Under the pieces are notes generated by a model. The model had not been told where the DNA came from, searched no databases, and saw only the letters and a list, made by a program, of their open reading frames with translations. From Lachnospiraceae bacterium (GTDB lineage Bacteria; Bacillota; Clostridia; Lachnospirales; Lachnospiraceae), in contig JABUSY010000005.1 of NCBI GenBank assembly GCA_021442455.1, forward strand, positions 1 to 44,251: a DNA stretch of 44,251 nt, read 5' to 3'. Shown one piece after another: positions 1-8,789 of this stretch (the stretch's first letter is position 1; each line of letters opens with the position of its first letter). A program made the translations under genes and the position numbers.

Positions 1-206
1 TCATCTTCAAAATCATCTTCAAAATCATCTTCAAAATTTTCCAAAGAATTTGTTGTACAATAATGATATACCGCATATGCTATTCCAATAACAGCAGTGA
101 CTGCTCCTAAAACTGCCAATATCAAAAAAAGAATGTTCTTTAGTTGATCTGTTTTTTTTGCTTCTTTTTTACATTTACAAGCAACTAATTTATGCATCTT
201 TTTCAT
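1..206 (-). CDS. Small membrane protein with acidic FEDD-repeat tail (3' end outside window)
   Basis: The frame starts at the ATG at 206 (MKKMHK...) and stays open to the left edge for 68 codons. The N-terminal third is basic (KLVACKCKKEAKK), followed by one hydrophobic helix (about residues 25-45, ILFLILAVLGAVTAVIGIAY). It ends in an acidic tail in which the 12-base unit tcatcttcaaaa is repeated, giving FEDD three times at the edge. An AGAAGG-like ribosome site lies about 13 bases upstream. A basic head, a single membrane helix and an acidic low-complexity tail occur together in small uncharacterised Lachnospiraceae proteins. Function is unknown, and a single-pass membrane topology is inferred. 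The stop codon lies outside the window. Confidence 0.7.
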   Translation of the reverse strand, partial: MKKMHKLVACKCKKEAKKTDQLKNILFLILAVLGAVTAVIGIAYAVYHYCTTNSLENFEDDFEDDFED

Positions 207-388
207 ATTCAACACCAACCTTCTCTTAATTTTATTCTATTAGTATACCATACTATTATCCTAATATGAAATAAAATTTTTATGAAATTCACCTTTGCAT
301 CCGTCATTCTCCAGCACGATATAGTAACTGCTTAACATGACGGATCATTTACAAAAAATTTTTCAGTAATTTATAAATATTATAAGTA

Positions 389-417
389 TTGACAAAACTT
401 ATCTTATATTGTATACT
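389..417 (+). promoter_or_regulatory. Sigma-70-type promoter of tRNA-Met
   Basis: A perfect -35 box TTGACA (389-394) and the -10 box TATACT (412-417) are separated by exactly 17 bases. The expected start of transcription, near 424, is about 30 bases before the tRNA. This is one of the best promoters in the window and supports the tRNA being transcribed. Confidence 0.85.
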
Positions 418-453
418 GATATAATACTTCATTCAACAGTAATGATCTAATAT

Positions 454-527
454 GGCGAGATAGCTCAGTTGGCTAGAGCACGCGGTTCATACCCACGATG
501 TCGAGGGTTCAAATCCCCCTCTCGCTA
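454..527 (+). tRNA. Elongator tRNA-Met (anticodon CAT), with stem mismatches
   Basis: The full cloverleaf can be drawn. The acceptor is GGCGAGA/TCTCGCT, the D arm GCTC...GAGC, the anticodon arm CGCGG-TTCATAC-CCACG, the T arm GAGGG-TTCAAAT-CCCCC, and the discriminator base is A. CCA is not encoded. The loop TTCATAC and the overall sequence match elongator tRNA-Met rather than the initiator or tRNA-Ile2. Two stem pairs are broken. In the anticodon stem, C at 483 faces A at 495; in the T stem, A at 504 faces C at 518. The acceptor also opens with a G-U pair. The last 19 bases overlap the 3' end of purD on the opposite strand. Confidence 0.92.
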
Positions 528-1792
528 TTATTTGCCTTTCCGATATCATGACGGAAATATTTGTTATCAAAATCCAATAATTTGACTGCTTTGTATGCAT
601 TTTTTCTTGCAAGTTTCAAATTTTCTCCAAGCGCACTCACACTTAGCACTCGACCGCCATTGGTAACAATATCTCCTTTTTCATTAAATTTTGTCCCCGC
701 ATGGAACACATAACATTTCTCTTTCTCTAAAAAGTTGTCCAATCCTCTTACCAAAAAACCTTTTTCATAAGAAGCTGGATATCCTTTGCTAGTCAAAACA
801 ACACAAACCGCTGTTTCCTCAGTGAACTGTAAGTTTATTTGATCCAGTATTCCATCATTACATGCCTCGATCACTTCAATTATATCGTTTTTCATTCTCG
901 GAAGCACGACCTGAGCTTCAGGATCTCCAAATCTAGCATTATACTCCAAAACTTTTGGACCACTAGATGTAAGCATCAATCCGAAAAAGATAATCCCTTT
1001 ATAAACTCTTCCCTCCGCAGCCATTGCATCCACCGTAGACTGAAAAATATATTTCTGGCAGAATTCATCTACCTCCCTGGTATAGAACGGCGCGGGTGAC
1101 AAATTTCCCATTCCACCCGTATTTAATCCTTGATCTCCGTCCTTTGCCCGTTTGTAATCCTGGGAGGAAGTCATAGTCTTCACAATTTTTCCATCCACAA
1201 AGGATAACACCGACACCTCTGGTCCAGTCATAAACTCCTCGATAATCATCCGATTGCCCGCCGTTCCAAATTTTTTATCTATCATAATTTCCTTGACACC
1301 TGCACGAGCATCTTGCAGAGTGTGACAGATTAGAACACCTTTACCTAACGCCAACCCATCAGCCTTCAATACGATTGGGAATTTCGTATTTTCCAAATAT
1401 TGAAGAGCCGCTTCAGGATCTACAAAAGTTTCATGGGCGGCCGTTGGTATATTATATTTTTTCATCAGATCTTTAGAAAATGCTTTCGATCCTTCTAGAA
1501 TTGCTGCATTTTTACGAGGTCCGAACACACGGAGACCTTCTGCTTCAAACACATCCACAATCCCACCTACCAAAGGAGCATCCATGCCCACAATGGTTAG
1601 ATCAATCTTTTTTTCTTTGACGAAGAATATCAACTTTTCAAATTCCATAGTTCCGATGTTGACACACTCCGCCATCCTGGCAATCCCGGCATTTCCTGGA
1701 GCGCAATAGATTTTTTCTGTCTTTGGGCTTTGTGCCACCTTCCAGGCGATCGCATGTTCTCTTCCACCACTTCCAATAATTAGAATTTTCAT
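509..1792 (-). CDS. purD: Phosphoribosylamine-glycine ligase
   Basis: PurD joins phosphoribosylamine and glycine using ATP to make GAR, the second step of purine synthesis in the cytosol. The 427-residue protein has the N-terminal Rossmann start MKILIIGSGGREHA. It also has the central ATP-grasp part with GPRKNAAILEGSKAFSK, VLKADGLALGKGV and EYNARFGDPEAQ, and the C-terminal barrel, so it is full length. A ribosome site (AAGGA, 4 bases) precedes the ATG, 30 bases after the purN stop. It is last in purE-purM-purN-purD. The tail is odd: after the usual C-terminal DIGK the frame runs on into the complement of tRNA-Met. The final SERGI and the TGA stop are encoded by antisense tRNA sequence, so the original stop seems to have been lost. 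Confidence 0.95.
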   Translation of the reverse strand: MKILIIGSGGREHAIAWKVAQSPKTEKIYCAPGNAGIARMAECVNIGTMEFEKLIFFVKEKKIDLTIVGMDAPLVGGIVDVFEAEGLRVFGPRKNAAILEGSKAFSKDLMKKYNIPTAAHETFVDPEAALQYLENTKFPIVLKADGLALGKGVLICHTLQDARAGVKEIMIDKKFGTAGNRMIIEEFMTGPEVSVLSFVDGKIVKTMTSSQDYKRAKDGDQGLNTGGMGNLSPAPFYTREVDEFCQKYIFQSTVDAMAAEGRVYKGIIFFGLMLTSSGPKVLEYNARFGDPEAQVVLPRMKNDIIEVIEACNDGILDQINLQFTEETAVCVVLTSKGYPASYEKGFLVRGLDNFLEKEKCYVFHAGTKFNEKGDIVTNGGRVLSVSALGENLKLARKNAYKAVKLLDFDNKYFRHDIGKANNSERGI

Positions 1793-1822
1793 TGATTCCT
1801 TTTTCTCCTTTATCTTTACTCG

Positions 1823-2470
1823 TCAACTGATATGTACTCTTCCATCCTTTACTGTCACCCGGCCGTTAGCGATCATATTAATTGCCTTCGGCATGATGAT
1901 CCATTCAGCTTCTTTCATCACTCTTTGCTGCAAAACTTCTGGCGTATCATCCTCCCGAATTTCCACAGCCTTTTGCAAGATAATAGGCCCAGTATCAATG
2001 CCAACATCTACGAAATGAACTGTAGCTCCTGTGATTTTCACTCCCGACTCCAATACCGATTTATGGATCTTTAGTCCATAATACCCTGTTCCACAGAAGG
2101 CCGGAATCAACGCCGGATGAATATTAATGATTCGGTTGGGATATGCGTCTACCATAATTTTAGGTATCACAAGCAGATAGCCTGCCAGCACTACCAAATC
2201 CACAGCATAAGATTGAATCTTATCCAAAAGCGCTTCGTTAAACGCTGCCCGGCTTTTAAAATTCTTCGGTGAAATACACACTGCATCTACTTCTCTGATC
2301 ATCGCCCGCTTTAAAGCATAAGCTCTTGGATTATTACTGATCACTACTGAAACTTCCGCGTTTGTAATTATTTCATGATCTATCGCATCCAAGATAGCCT
2401 GCAGATTAGTACCGTTTCCGGATACGAGTACAGCAATCTTTAAAATATTCTCTTCTTGCTGTCCCATCAT
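1823..2470 (-). CDS. purN: Phosphoribosylglycinamide formyltransferase
   Basis: PurN transfers a formyl group from 10-formyltetrahydrofolate to GAR, giving FGAR, so this step depends on the folate pool. The 215-residue protein carries the N-terminal phosphate loop (VLVSGNGTNLQAI) and the active-site segment IINIHPALIPAF (Asn116, His118). The Asp-containing loop reads VDVGIDTGP. The start ATG at 2470 overlaps the purM stop as ATGA, so the two genes are translationally coupled. A second ATG follows immediately, and starting there would shorten the protein by one residue. No damage is visible. Confidence 0.94.
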   Translation of the reverse strand: MMGQQEENILKIAVLVSGNGTNLQAILDAIDHEIITNAEVSVVISNNPRAYALKRAMIREVDAVCISPKNFKSRAAFNEALLDKIQSYAVDLVVLAGYLLVIPKIMVDAYPNRIINIHPALIPAFCGTGYYGLKIHKSVLESGVKITGATVHFVDVGIDTGPIILQKAVEIREDDTPEVLQQRVMKEAEWIIMPKAINMIANGRVTVKDGRVHIS

Positions 2471-3492
2471 AACAGCCGCACACCTTTCTCACCAGTTTCG
2501 ATATGCCCGATCACGTACGGAACTTCTCCGGCTAACTGAATCGCTTTCAGCGCTGTATCAACGTCCTCATGATTCACTGCCAGAATCATTCCGATACCCA
2601 TGTTATAAATATTATACATCATTTCCTTTTCCACCTGTCCCTTTTCCTCTATCATACGAAAGATCGGAGGTACCGGATAGCTATCCTTCATGATCACAGC
2701 GAAAACTCCTTCCTTAAGCATCCTTGGAACGTTCTCATAAAATCCACCTCCTGTGATATGACTACAGGCTTTAACAATTATCCCTGAATCTTTCACACTC
2801 TTCAGTGCTTTGGCATATATCTTCGTCGGAGCAATCAGCACATCTCCTAATCTAGTTTGTAACTCTTTATAATAAATATTAAGAGACTCTCTTGTTATGT
2901 CAAAAATCTTGCGCACCAAAGAAAAACCATTACTGTGTACTCCTGAAGAAGCAAGTCCTATAAGTACATCTCCTGCTCTTAATTCCTTTCCAGTAATCAA
3001 GTTTCTTTCATCCACTACTCCCACGGCAAATCCGGCCAGATCATATTCCTCCTCTTGATAAAATCCAGGCATTTCAGCCGTCTCGCCGCCAAGCAATGCT
3101 GCTCCTGCCTGGCAGCAGCCCTCCGCAATTCCCTTAACGATCTCCCCAATCTTTTTCGGCGTATTACGACCACAGGCAATATAATCGAGAAAAAACAGAG
3201 GTTCCCCACCCGCGCAAACGATGTCATTCACACACATGGCTACACAATCAATTCCGACCGTATCATGCCGGTTCATGATAAATGCCAATTTTAACTTAGT
3301 ACCAACACCATCTGTCCCGGAAACCAATATTGGATTTTCCATGTTCTGTAATTTCTTTATGGAAAAAGCACCTGAAAATCCGCCAATATTTTCTAGCATC
3401 TCCGAACGCATCGTTTTCTTAACGAACTCTTTCATAAGTTCTACTGATTTATATCCAGCTTCTAGATCCACGCCTGCATTTTTATAGTCCAT
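2467..3492 (-). CDS. purM: Phosphoribosylformylglycinamidine cyclo-ligase (AIR synthetase)
   Basis: PurM closes the imidazole ring of FGAM with ATP to give AIR. I place the start at 3492 (MDYKNAGVDLEAGYKS) because GGAGG lies 7 bases upstream and this matches the family's usual N-terminus. An upstream ATG at 3549 would overlap the end of purE. The 341 residues include the characteristic SGTDGVGTKL, the ATP-binding GGETAEMPGFY, and HITGGGFYEN. The gene sits 13 bases after purE and overlaps purN by four bases, so it belongs to the purine operon. It looks intact. Confidence 0.95.
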   Translation of the reverse strand: MDYKNAGVDLEAGYKSVELMKEFVKKTMRSEMLENIGGFSGAFSIKKLQNMENPILVSGTDGVGTKLKLAFIMNRHDTVGIDCVAMCVNDIVCAGGEPLFFLDYIACGRNTPKKIGEIVKGIAEGCCQAGAALLGGETAEMPGFYQEEEYDLAGFAVGVVDERNLITGKELRAGDVLIGLASSGVHSNGFSLVRKIFDITRESLNIYYKELQTRLGDVLIAPTKIYAKALKSVKDSGIIVKACSHITGGGFYENVPRMLKEGVFAVIMKDSYPVPPIFRMIEEKGQVEKEMMYNIYNMGIGMILAVNHEDVDTALKAIQLAGEVPYVIGHIETGEKGVRLL

Positions 3493-3505
3493 AAGTAACC
3501 TCCGT

Positions 3506-4012
3506 TTATTTTGTATAGTTTTTATATCCAATTTTCTGCAATTTAGCATTCTTAACTGCTACCTCTTCCTTCAGTTCAGCCGCATAAGCTTTAATTTTTG
3601 CAAGCAGCTCTGAATCTGCTACAGCAAGAATTTTTGCCGCTAAAATACCCGCATTTGCTCCACCATTAATGGCGACGGTAGCAACCGGAATACCAGAGGG
3701 CATCTGAACGATGGAATACAGTGAATCACAACCTCCCAACGATGTAGTGTGCATAGGAATACCAATGACAGGCATCGGAAATATAGCTGCACACATACCT
3801 GGCAAATGCGCAGCCATTCCAGCCCCAGCTATAATTACCTTAAATCCCTTTTTCTCCGCTGTCTTCGTATATTCAAAAAATACGTCTGCCTCCCTGTGTG
3901 CAGAAATAATAGTCATCTCATATTCAATACCGAATTTTTCAAGCATATCTGCCGCCTTAGCCATAACTGGCATATCAGAATCACTGCCCATTATAATGCC
4001 AACTTTCTTCAT
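3506..4012 (-). CDS. purE: 5-(carboxyamino)imidazole ribonucleotide mutase (class I PurE)
   Basis: PurE moves the carboxylate of N5-CAIR to give CAIR. The 168-residue protein has the class I signatures GSDSDMPVM (SDSD at residues 10-13), the active-site ISAHR (37-40), GAGMAAHLPGM and SLGGCDSLYSIVQMP. A GGAGA ribosome site lies 7 bases before the ATG. It is the first gene of the purE-purM-purN-purD run. Only about 125 bases separate it from the aminopeptidase gene upstream, and I see no clear promoter or purine riboswitch there. The usual partner purK is not in the window. Other steps (purF, purL, purC, purB, purH) must lie elsewhere if the pathway works. Confidence 0.95.
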   Translation of the reverse strand: MKKVGIIMGSDSDMPVMAKAADMLEKFGIEYEMTIISAHREADVFFEYTKTAEKKGFKVIIAGAGMAAHLPGMCAAIFPMPVIGIPMHTTSLGGCDSLYSIVQMPSGIPVATVAINGGANAGILAAKILAVADSELLAKIKAYAAELKEEVAVKNAKLQKIGYKNYTK

Positions 4013-4137
4013 AATCGTCTCCCATTTTTACTATTGATCTATTGATTGTTTTCTGTTCTATTTCCTTTGATTACTCTCCACCTAAAGCTCTGTTCAAACC
4101 TGTAAACTGCTCCGGCCCCCATTTTCGCAACGTCCTC

Positions 4138-6207
4138 TTACACTAACCCAAGGGGGACATTCAGTTCTTCCGTCCCCGGAAGCACAAAACGGCTATTTTC
4201 AATCAAAGAAATTTCCCTACCATCTTCCCTAACAACCCTGATGCTACCTAATTCTTCATAAGGGATCGTGATATCTGTATGGCATTCGAAATACGCTTGA
4301 CTCATATCTGTCTTTCTCAGGATTGAACGCTCATTATCCCTGGCGACTATCTCTTTTCCATCAAAATTATAAACTTTCGTCTCCTCTTTCCAGCGATAAC
4401 AAGTATCTCCAAAAGCAAAATGTGGTCCCATTTTCTCAGCAATCAAAATCGGTAACTTGTCCATAATTTGATAATTTTTTGCCATCCGATAAGCTTCTGT
4501 ATTGGTCCCTATAGCAAATTCTCCAATGGGAAGACTGTCATGATGAAACAAAATATTTTCCTCTATATATCTACGATTATCTTCTTCCTTTTCAAAATTA
4601 GAACAACTATAACCACAAATCATTCCATCTTCCAAAATGATCTTCATATTTAGATAACAAAACTTCCCCAGATATACTCGCTTTACATGCAAGACTCCAC
4701 CAGTCCCTTTTAGCATTGGCGACGTAAACACCTCTCCTAAAGGAATATTAACGTCCGCCAGACAATTTTCAAAATTTGTCTCCTTGGCCGGATCACTGAG
4801 AATATGTAGCCGAATAGTTAAATTGGTTTCATTACCGTTCATTCCTTGTATACGAACGCTTCTTCCTTTATCGAGAGCGTCGATAAGCTTCTGCTGAATC
4901 TTCTGATATTTCTTGTGATTCAAACTATTAATTTTTACAGTCTCACAGAAAATTTTTTCATAATCAGATCCGATCTCCGGAACCGGATAGGCAATGATCG
5001 TATGGCTCTTCTCCTCTCCGATTATATACCGGTTGATAATTTGCCCTGCCTCATTGTCATACCTTACCTGAAGTTTCTGCTGCTCTTTTGAAAACTGAGA
5101 AGCCGAAGGTTTGTTTTCCGGAAGAAAGGATGGAGCTCCGAAAACATCAATGCAGGCCGGTCCGGCATGGGCGTTGGCATGTTCTCTATATTTTTCAAAA
5201 GCCAGCCACATAGCTTTAAGCTTTTGAGAGACTATCTTTTCATCCAGATAAATGAATACATCATTCTTGTGATCATAATCAAATTGTTGATTAGGGATCG
5301 CTCCACAATATCCGATACGCAGATGCTGCCTTTTGTTAACAGAATGGCTGGCGTACCGATAGATCACTGGCCTTAACCCCATTTTTGAAAATTGCTTCAC
5401 CGCTTCACGAACTATTCGTTCAAATCCTAGGCAATAACGAATATTGACCGTCTTCTTTTTGCTCAAATCTTTTCCGCCGTTCATAAAACCTATTCGGTAA
5501 CCCTCCGTAAAAGTGTGGGCTATCGTCTCAATTTCCTTCTGAGGAAGCGAATTAAGAAATTCCGCCGTCTTCCTTTCATTTTCCCTGATATACTCACCAA
5601 AATGATAGAGATAACGGACATCCGATAAATTTTCCTTCATAAGCAAGTTTGTTGCAAAGCTGAGAGAGGGGTCTACCATTTCCCTGACACGGTATTCTAT
5701 CATTTTCTGGCTGCAATTACTTACATAACAGTAAATAACTGATCTTAGAGCCTGAACCCCTGGAATATTGCCTTCTTCAAACATGTGATAGTATTTCAAA
5801 AACAATTCCATGGATATCATCATATCCCAGAGCCTGTTCTCATAAGCAAAAACAATTAGCCCCCGAAGTTCTGCATACAGAAAACTCATCAATCGCCCGT
5901 ATTCCTTTCCGAACATAACGGCAGCATATGCCGGGTTCCCGTAACACGTTTTATAATTCTCTGGCAGTATATCAGCATAGAGTCTATGATTCATCAATTT
6001 CAGCTCTGCCAGACAAGCATCACGGTATTCACCTCTCTCCAGTTTTATCCGCAGGTCATTCATTTGTATGATAAAAGAAGCTTCTTTCTCAAAAAAATTT
6101 TGATAAACTATCGGCACTGAACGCTCCATAGGGATCTGTTTAATTCGTTCCAAAGCTAGCTCATAGCGTTCTATTTCATCCGATTCTTCCGTCATATACA
6201 AATTCAT
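4138..6207 (-). CDS. M29-family (AmpS/aminopeptidase T-like) metallo-aminopeptidase with long N-terminal region
   Basis: The C-terminal 250 residues match M29 aminopeptidases, which remove N-terminal residues using a two-metal centre. The likely metal and catalytic residues are all present. In the 689-residue numbering they are Glu492 (IPLGEVFTSPM), Glu563 (PIGEFAIGTNT), His596 (KMGPHFAFGDTCY), and His643 and Asp645 (CHTDITIPY). The N-terminal 330 residues are a helical region that I can only call family-specific. I chose the start at 6207 because GGGAGG lies 9 bases upstream; an ATG at 6252 has no such site. It is cytosolic, with no signal peptide. Peptide recycling is the likely role and the exact substrate is unknown. 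The gene is intact. Confidence 0.85.
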   Translation of the reverse strand: MNLYMTEESDEIERYELALERIKQIPMERSVPIVYQNFFEKEASFIIQMNDLRIKLERGEYRDACLAELKLMNHRLYADILPENYKTCYGNPAYAAVMFGKEYGRLMSFLYAELRGLIVFAYENRLWDMMISMELFLKYYHMFEEGNIPGVQALRSVIYCYVSNCSQKMIEYRVREMVDPSLSFATNLLMKENLSDVRYLYHFGEYIRENERKTAEFLNSLPQKEIETIAHTFTEGYRIGFMNGGKDLSKKKTVNIRYCLGFERIVREAVKQFSKMGLRPVIYRYASHSVNKRQHLRIGYCGAIPNQQFDYDHKNDVFIYLDEKIVSQKLKAMWLAFEKYREHANAHAGPACIDVFGAPSFLPENKPSASQFSKEQQKLQVRYDNEAGQIINRYIIGEEKSHTIIAYPVPEIGSDYEKIFCETVKINSLNHKKYQKIQQKLIDALDKGRSVRIQGMNGNETNLTIRLHILSDPAKETNFENCLADVNIPLGEVFTSPMLKGTGGVLHVKRVYLGKFCYLNMKIILEDGMICGYSCSNFEKEEDNRRYIEENILFHHDSLPIGEFAIGTNTEAYRMAKNYQIMDKLPILIAEKMGPHFAFGDTCYRWKEETKVYNFDGKEIVARDNERSILRKTDMSQAYFECHTDITIPYEELGSIRVVREDGREISLIENSRFVLPGTEELNVPLGLV

Positions 6208-6244
6208 CTTTTCAAACCTCCCTTTTTTCAAAATCTGTCTGATG

Positions 6245-6343
6245 TTATGCATCCTTCTTCAAACGGCCTTTTCTCACAATGGCCTCTAGCAATATTTTTA
6301 TAATATTAGCAGACATCTCGAAAATCTGTTCCTGTTTTTTCAT
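6245..6343 (-). CDS. Possible small protein of 32 residues
   Basis: A short frame starts at 6343 with GGAG 7 bases upstream. It encodes MKKQEQIFEMSANIIKILLE followed by AIVRKGRLKKDA, and its stop lies just before the aminopeptidase ribosome site. The middle is an amphipathic or hydrophobic helix between basic ends. An in-frame ATG at 6376 would add 11 residues, but its nearest GGAGG is 15 bases away. I do not recognise it. It could be a leader peptide, a small membrane-associated protein, or the stump of an eroded gene. The intact ribosome site and the position directly before a real gene are the only support. Confidence 0.35.
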   Translation of the reverse strand: MKKQEQIFEMSANIIKILLEAIVRKGRLKKDA

Positions 6344-6376
6344 TTTTCTTCTCCGTTTGAGATCGTTTAATGCCAT

Positions 6377-7461
6377 GATACTTTCTAGTTTCCTCCTCTA
6401 AAAAGCATCGGCTGAAAGTTATCTATTGTATTGTAAAACATCAGCTTTCTCATTTTCCATTACCATAATTTTTGCCTGCATCATACGTATATATATCCAA
6501 GACATCCAGCTCTATCAAATCCACAAATTAGTACCATCATGATAATAGTTGTGGAAATCTCTATCGATTCGTTTCTATATTATTTCTATATTTCTGTAGC
6601 AAATAAACCATAAGCACCATATGACAAATATACTTCTGCATCATTTTCTCGTGGCCCACCTCTACTTAAAGGTGTATAGTAGAAAATATTCTTCCCTCTC
6701 TTCTCAATTTTCAGAATATTTTTTCATTTTTCAAATCATTCTTGATCTATTGTCCTTCACTTTCGCCCAAAACAGAATTAGCTAGATAATAAACATGATC
6801 TTTCAAATATGTTACTTGACTCAACAAAACGCTATTCGGAGAAGACTTATCCTTCAGTTAGTCTTTTTTCTCAGTATAAGAAGGCAATACATAATCAGAA
6901 GCATGAGTACCAAGCTTACCGCAGCCAGCACAGCTCGACTCTTACCAGAAAAATAATAGTCAGCACAATCAATAAAAGTAGAAAAAAGTTTTCGAACAAA
7001 ACTATCATTTTCACTCACACTTATTATCTTTTATATGTATAAAGAATATTTATTTTTTGTCATGAAGAATTCTTTTTTTTCTCTTATAGAACAGGAGATA
7101 TTCTCGCAAATCCCATAAAATCTTCAACATTAAGTCATTTATATCGTAAGTACCAACTCTCATCACCAACTGCAACATTTCTACCGACAGAATTACACTG
7201 AAGTTCAGAACAACTATAGCACATTATCACCCAAAAAAATTAGAAATACCATCAGAAATCTCATATTGATCAAATAGATCATAAATCAGCGAATTTCCTA
7301 GAATGTTTGCAGATTATAGTGATACTACTACTATAGCACAAAATCCTATCACCAGTCGCTTTCAAAAAATAAAAATTGATCAATAAGGTCCATTAAAAGA
7401 ATGCGAGAAATAAACAACAAGACCCATCTGGCTGTCCGAATCATCCTTTTCGCCTCTCTGA
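6377..7461. other. Gene-free, probably eroded stretch
   Basis: About 1.1 kb contains no supportable gene. On the minus strand around 6890-7000 there is a short broken stretch that reads like a membrane anchor (AVLAAVSLVLMLLIMYCLLI) followed by basic residues and a stop. Near 6640-6700 another fragment reads RGGPRENDAEVYLSYGAYG. Neither is long enough to name. No terminator or RNA gene was recognised. Confidence 0.5.
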
Positions 7462-8157
7462 TCACAACAGCCCTTGTTGAAATTCCGCCGTTCCATACTT
7501 TGCATAATATTCATCAATGGTTTTCTTAATCGCGTCATCAATGACTATCCGACCACAGCAGGGACGGTTATACAGGTATTCTATCACCTCAGCCATAGTC
7601 ACTATCGAATTTACCGGAAATTTATACTGATCCTGCATCTCCTGAAGCGCACTTTTCTCTCCCCTGCCACATTCCATACGGTTCAAAGACACTATCAGGC
7701 CTTTGATTTCTACATTACCCTGAGCTTTCAAGATCGGCAATATTTCTTCAATAGACTTTCCGGAGGTAATGACATCCTCAATGATCACAACCTTGTCCCC
7801 GTTCTTCAGGCCGCTGCTCAGAAAAATGCCTTTATCGCCATGATCCTTTGCTTCTTTACGATTGGAGCTGTAACGAATGTCTATCTTATAAATCTCACTA
7901 ATCGCCATGGAAGCCGCCACTGACAGTGGAATTCCCTTATAAGCTGGTCCGAAGAGAGTATCAAAATTCAGCCCATAATGATTATGGATTGCTTTCGCAT
8001 AATATTTACCCAGCCTTCGAAGCTGAGTACCAGTTACATAAGCCCCTGCGTTCATAAAAAATGGGGACTTCCTTCCGCTCTTGAGAGTGAATGATCCAAA
8101 TTTAAGGACATCACTTTCTACTATAAATTGAATAAATTCCTGTTTATAATTTTCCAT
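7462..8157 (-). CDS. pyrE: Orotate phosphoribosyltransferase
   Basis: PyrE joins orotate and PRPP to make OMP in pyrimidine synthesis. The 231-residue protein has the PRPP-binding signature DKVVIIEDVITSGKS at residues 121-135 and the flexible catalytic loop RKEAKDHGDKG at 100-110. It also has the N-terminal segment LKSGRKSPFFMNAGAY expected of the bacterial enzyme. AAGGAG lies 8 bases before the ATG. The gene stands alone: the other pyr genes that often flank it are not in the window, and the DNA on both sides is eroded. It appears intact and therefore under selection. Confidence 0.95.
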   Translation of the reverse strand: MENYKQEFIQFIVESDVLKFGSFTLKSGRKSPFFMNAGAYVTGTQLRRLGKYYAKAIHNHYGLNFDTLFGPAYKGIPLSVAASMAISEIYKIDIRYSSNRKEAKDHGDKGIFLSSGLKNGDKVVIIEDVITSGKSIEEILPILKAQGNVEIKGLIVSLNRMECGRGEKSALQEMQDQYKFPVNSIVTMAEVIEYLYNRPCCGRIVIDDAIKKTIDEYYAKYGTAEFQQGLL

Positions 8158-8453
8158 ATTACTTTCTCCTTCAATTGAAAGGAATTGGAATTGCTGACTC
8201 TACGATACTAGAGACCCTTACAATTCTATCATACCCTATAATTATTTGCAATCTTAACAATTATTTTTATCCCACTGAGTTGCTAAATCTTACTCATACT
8301 GCAAAGTATTAAAGAACAAAGCTAATAAAAAATATTCTCTTTTCAACTGACTCTTATATGATCTCAGGTAATTAATTAGGAATATTTTATTTCAATTCTT
8401 TTATTATCTTGTATCCTCTTTTCTTCAAAAAGGCCTTATAGTTATGAAAACAT

Positions 8454-8488
8454 AAATGGAAGATCCTGGCAGCCAGAATCTTCCATTT
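8454..8488 (-). terminator. Intrinsic terminator-like hairpin after the GNAT remnant
   Basis: A perfect 11-bp stem (AAATGGAAGAT with ATCTTCCATTT) continues after one mismatch with a 4-bp CTGG/CCAG stem and a 3-base loop. Read on the minus strand it is followed by ATGTTTTC, a weak T-rich tail. It lies directly downstream of the broken acetyltransferase on that strand, which suggests a surviving terminator of the dead gene. Confidence 0.6.
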
Positions 8489-8489
8489 C

Positions 8490-8770
8490 AATTTGCACAA
8501 ATCACTACTGCAAATTCCCTTCCGCTGATATATTTATGAGAAACATACAAAGATATCTGGTCCTGTCCATATTTCCAAATCCTACGACACTCTCATTTTG
8601 CATTACCACAAAAGTATGATTCTCTGAAAATAATCAATTTCATTGTCTACCTTACTTATTATCGAAATATATTTATCTGTGCTTCCGTATAATCTTTAGC
8701 GTTGACAGTCTAGAGTATTTAAAAGAACTATTCCAGTCGTTTACAGACTTATATATTCACAAATCTTAAA
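8490..8770 (-). pseudogene. GNAT-family acetyltransferase, degraded
   Basis: Two fragments in different frames match one GNAT family. At about 8665-8708 the minus strand reads TVNAKDYTEAQIN, and at about 8550-8615 it reads VVMQNESVVGFGNMDRTRYL. In intact relatives these correspond to TVNAKDYT.EQL and to VGFGDIDKTGYLDRL..., with the acetyl-CoA loop after that. Here the second fragment decays just where the CoA-binding loop should begin, and the terminator follows within about 60 bases. The C-terminal part is therefore deleted. Stops and a frame change separate the fragments. The original substrate is unknown. Confidence 0.7.
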
Positions 8771-8789
8771 ATTTTTAATAAATTAGATA

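Noticed and set aside
3015..3227. Alternate-frame readings inside the pur genes, pyrE, GGGtGRT and ilvA
   Set aside because: They lie wholly within well-supported genes in other frames, lack ribosome sites and match no family.
4013..4137. Purine riboswitch or PurR-type operator before purE
   Set aside because: The 125-base gap shows no riboswitch core and no clear paired boxes.
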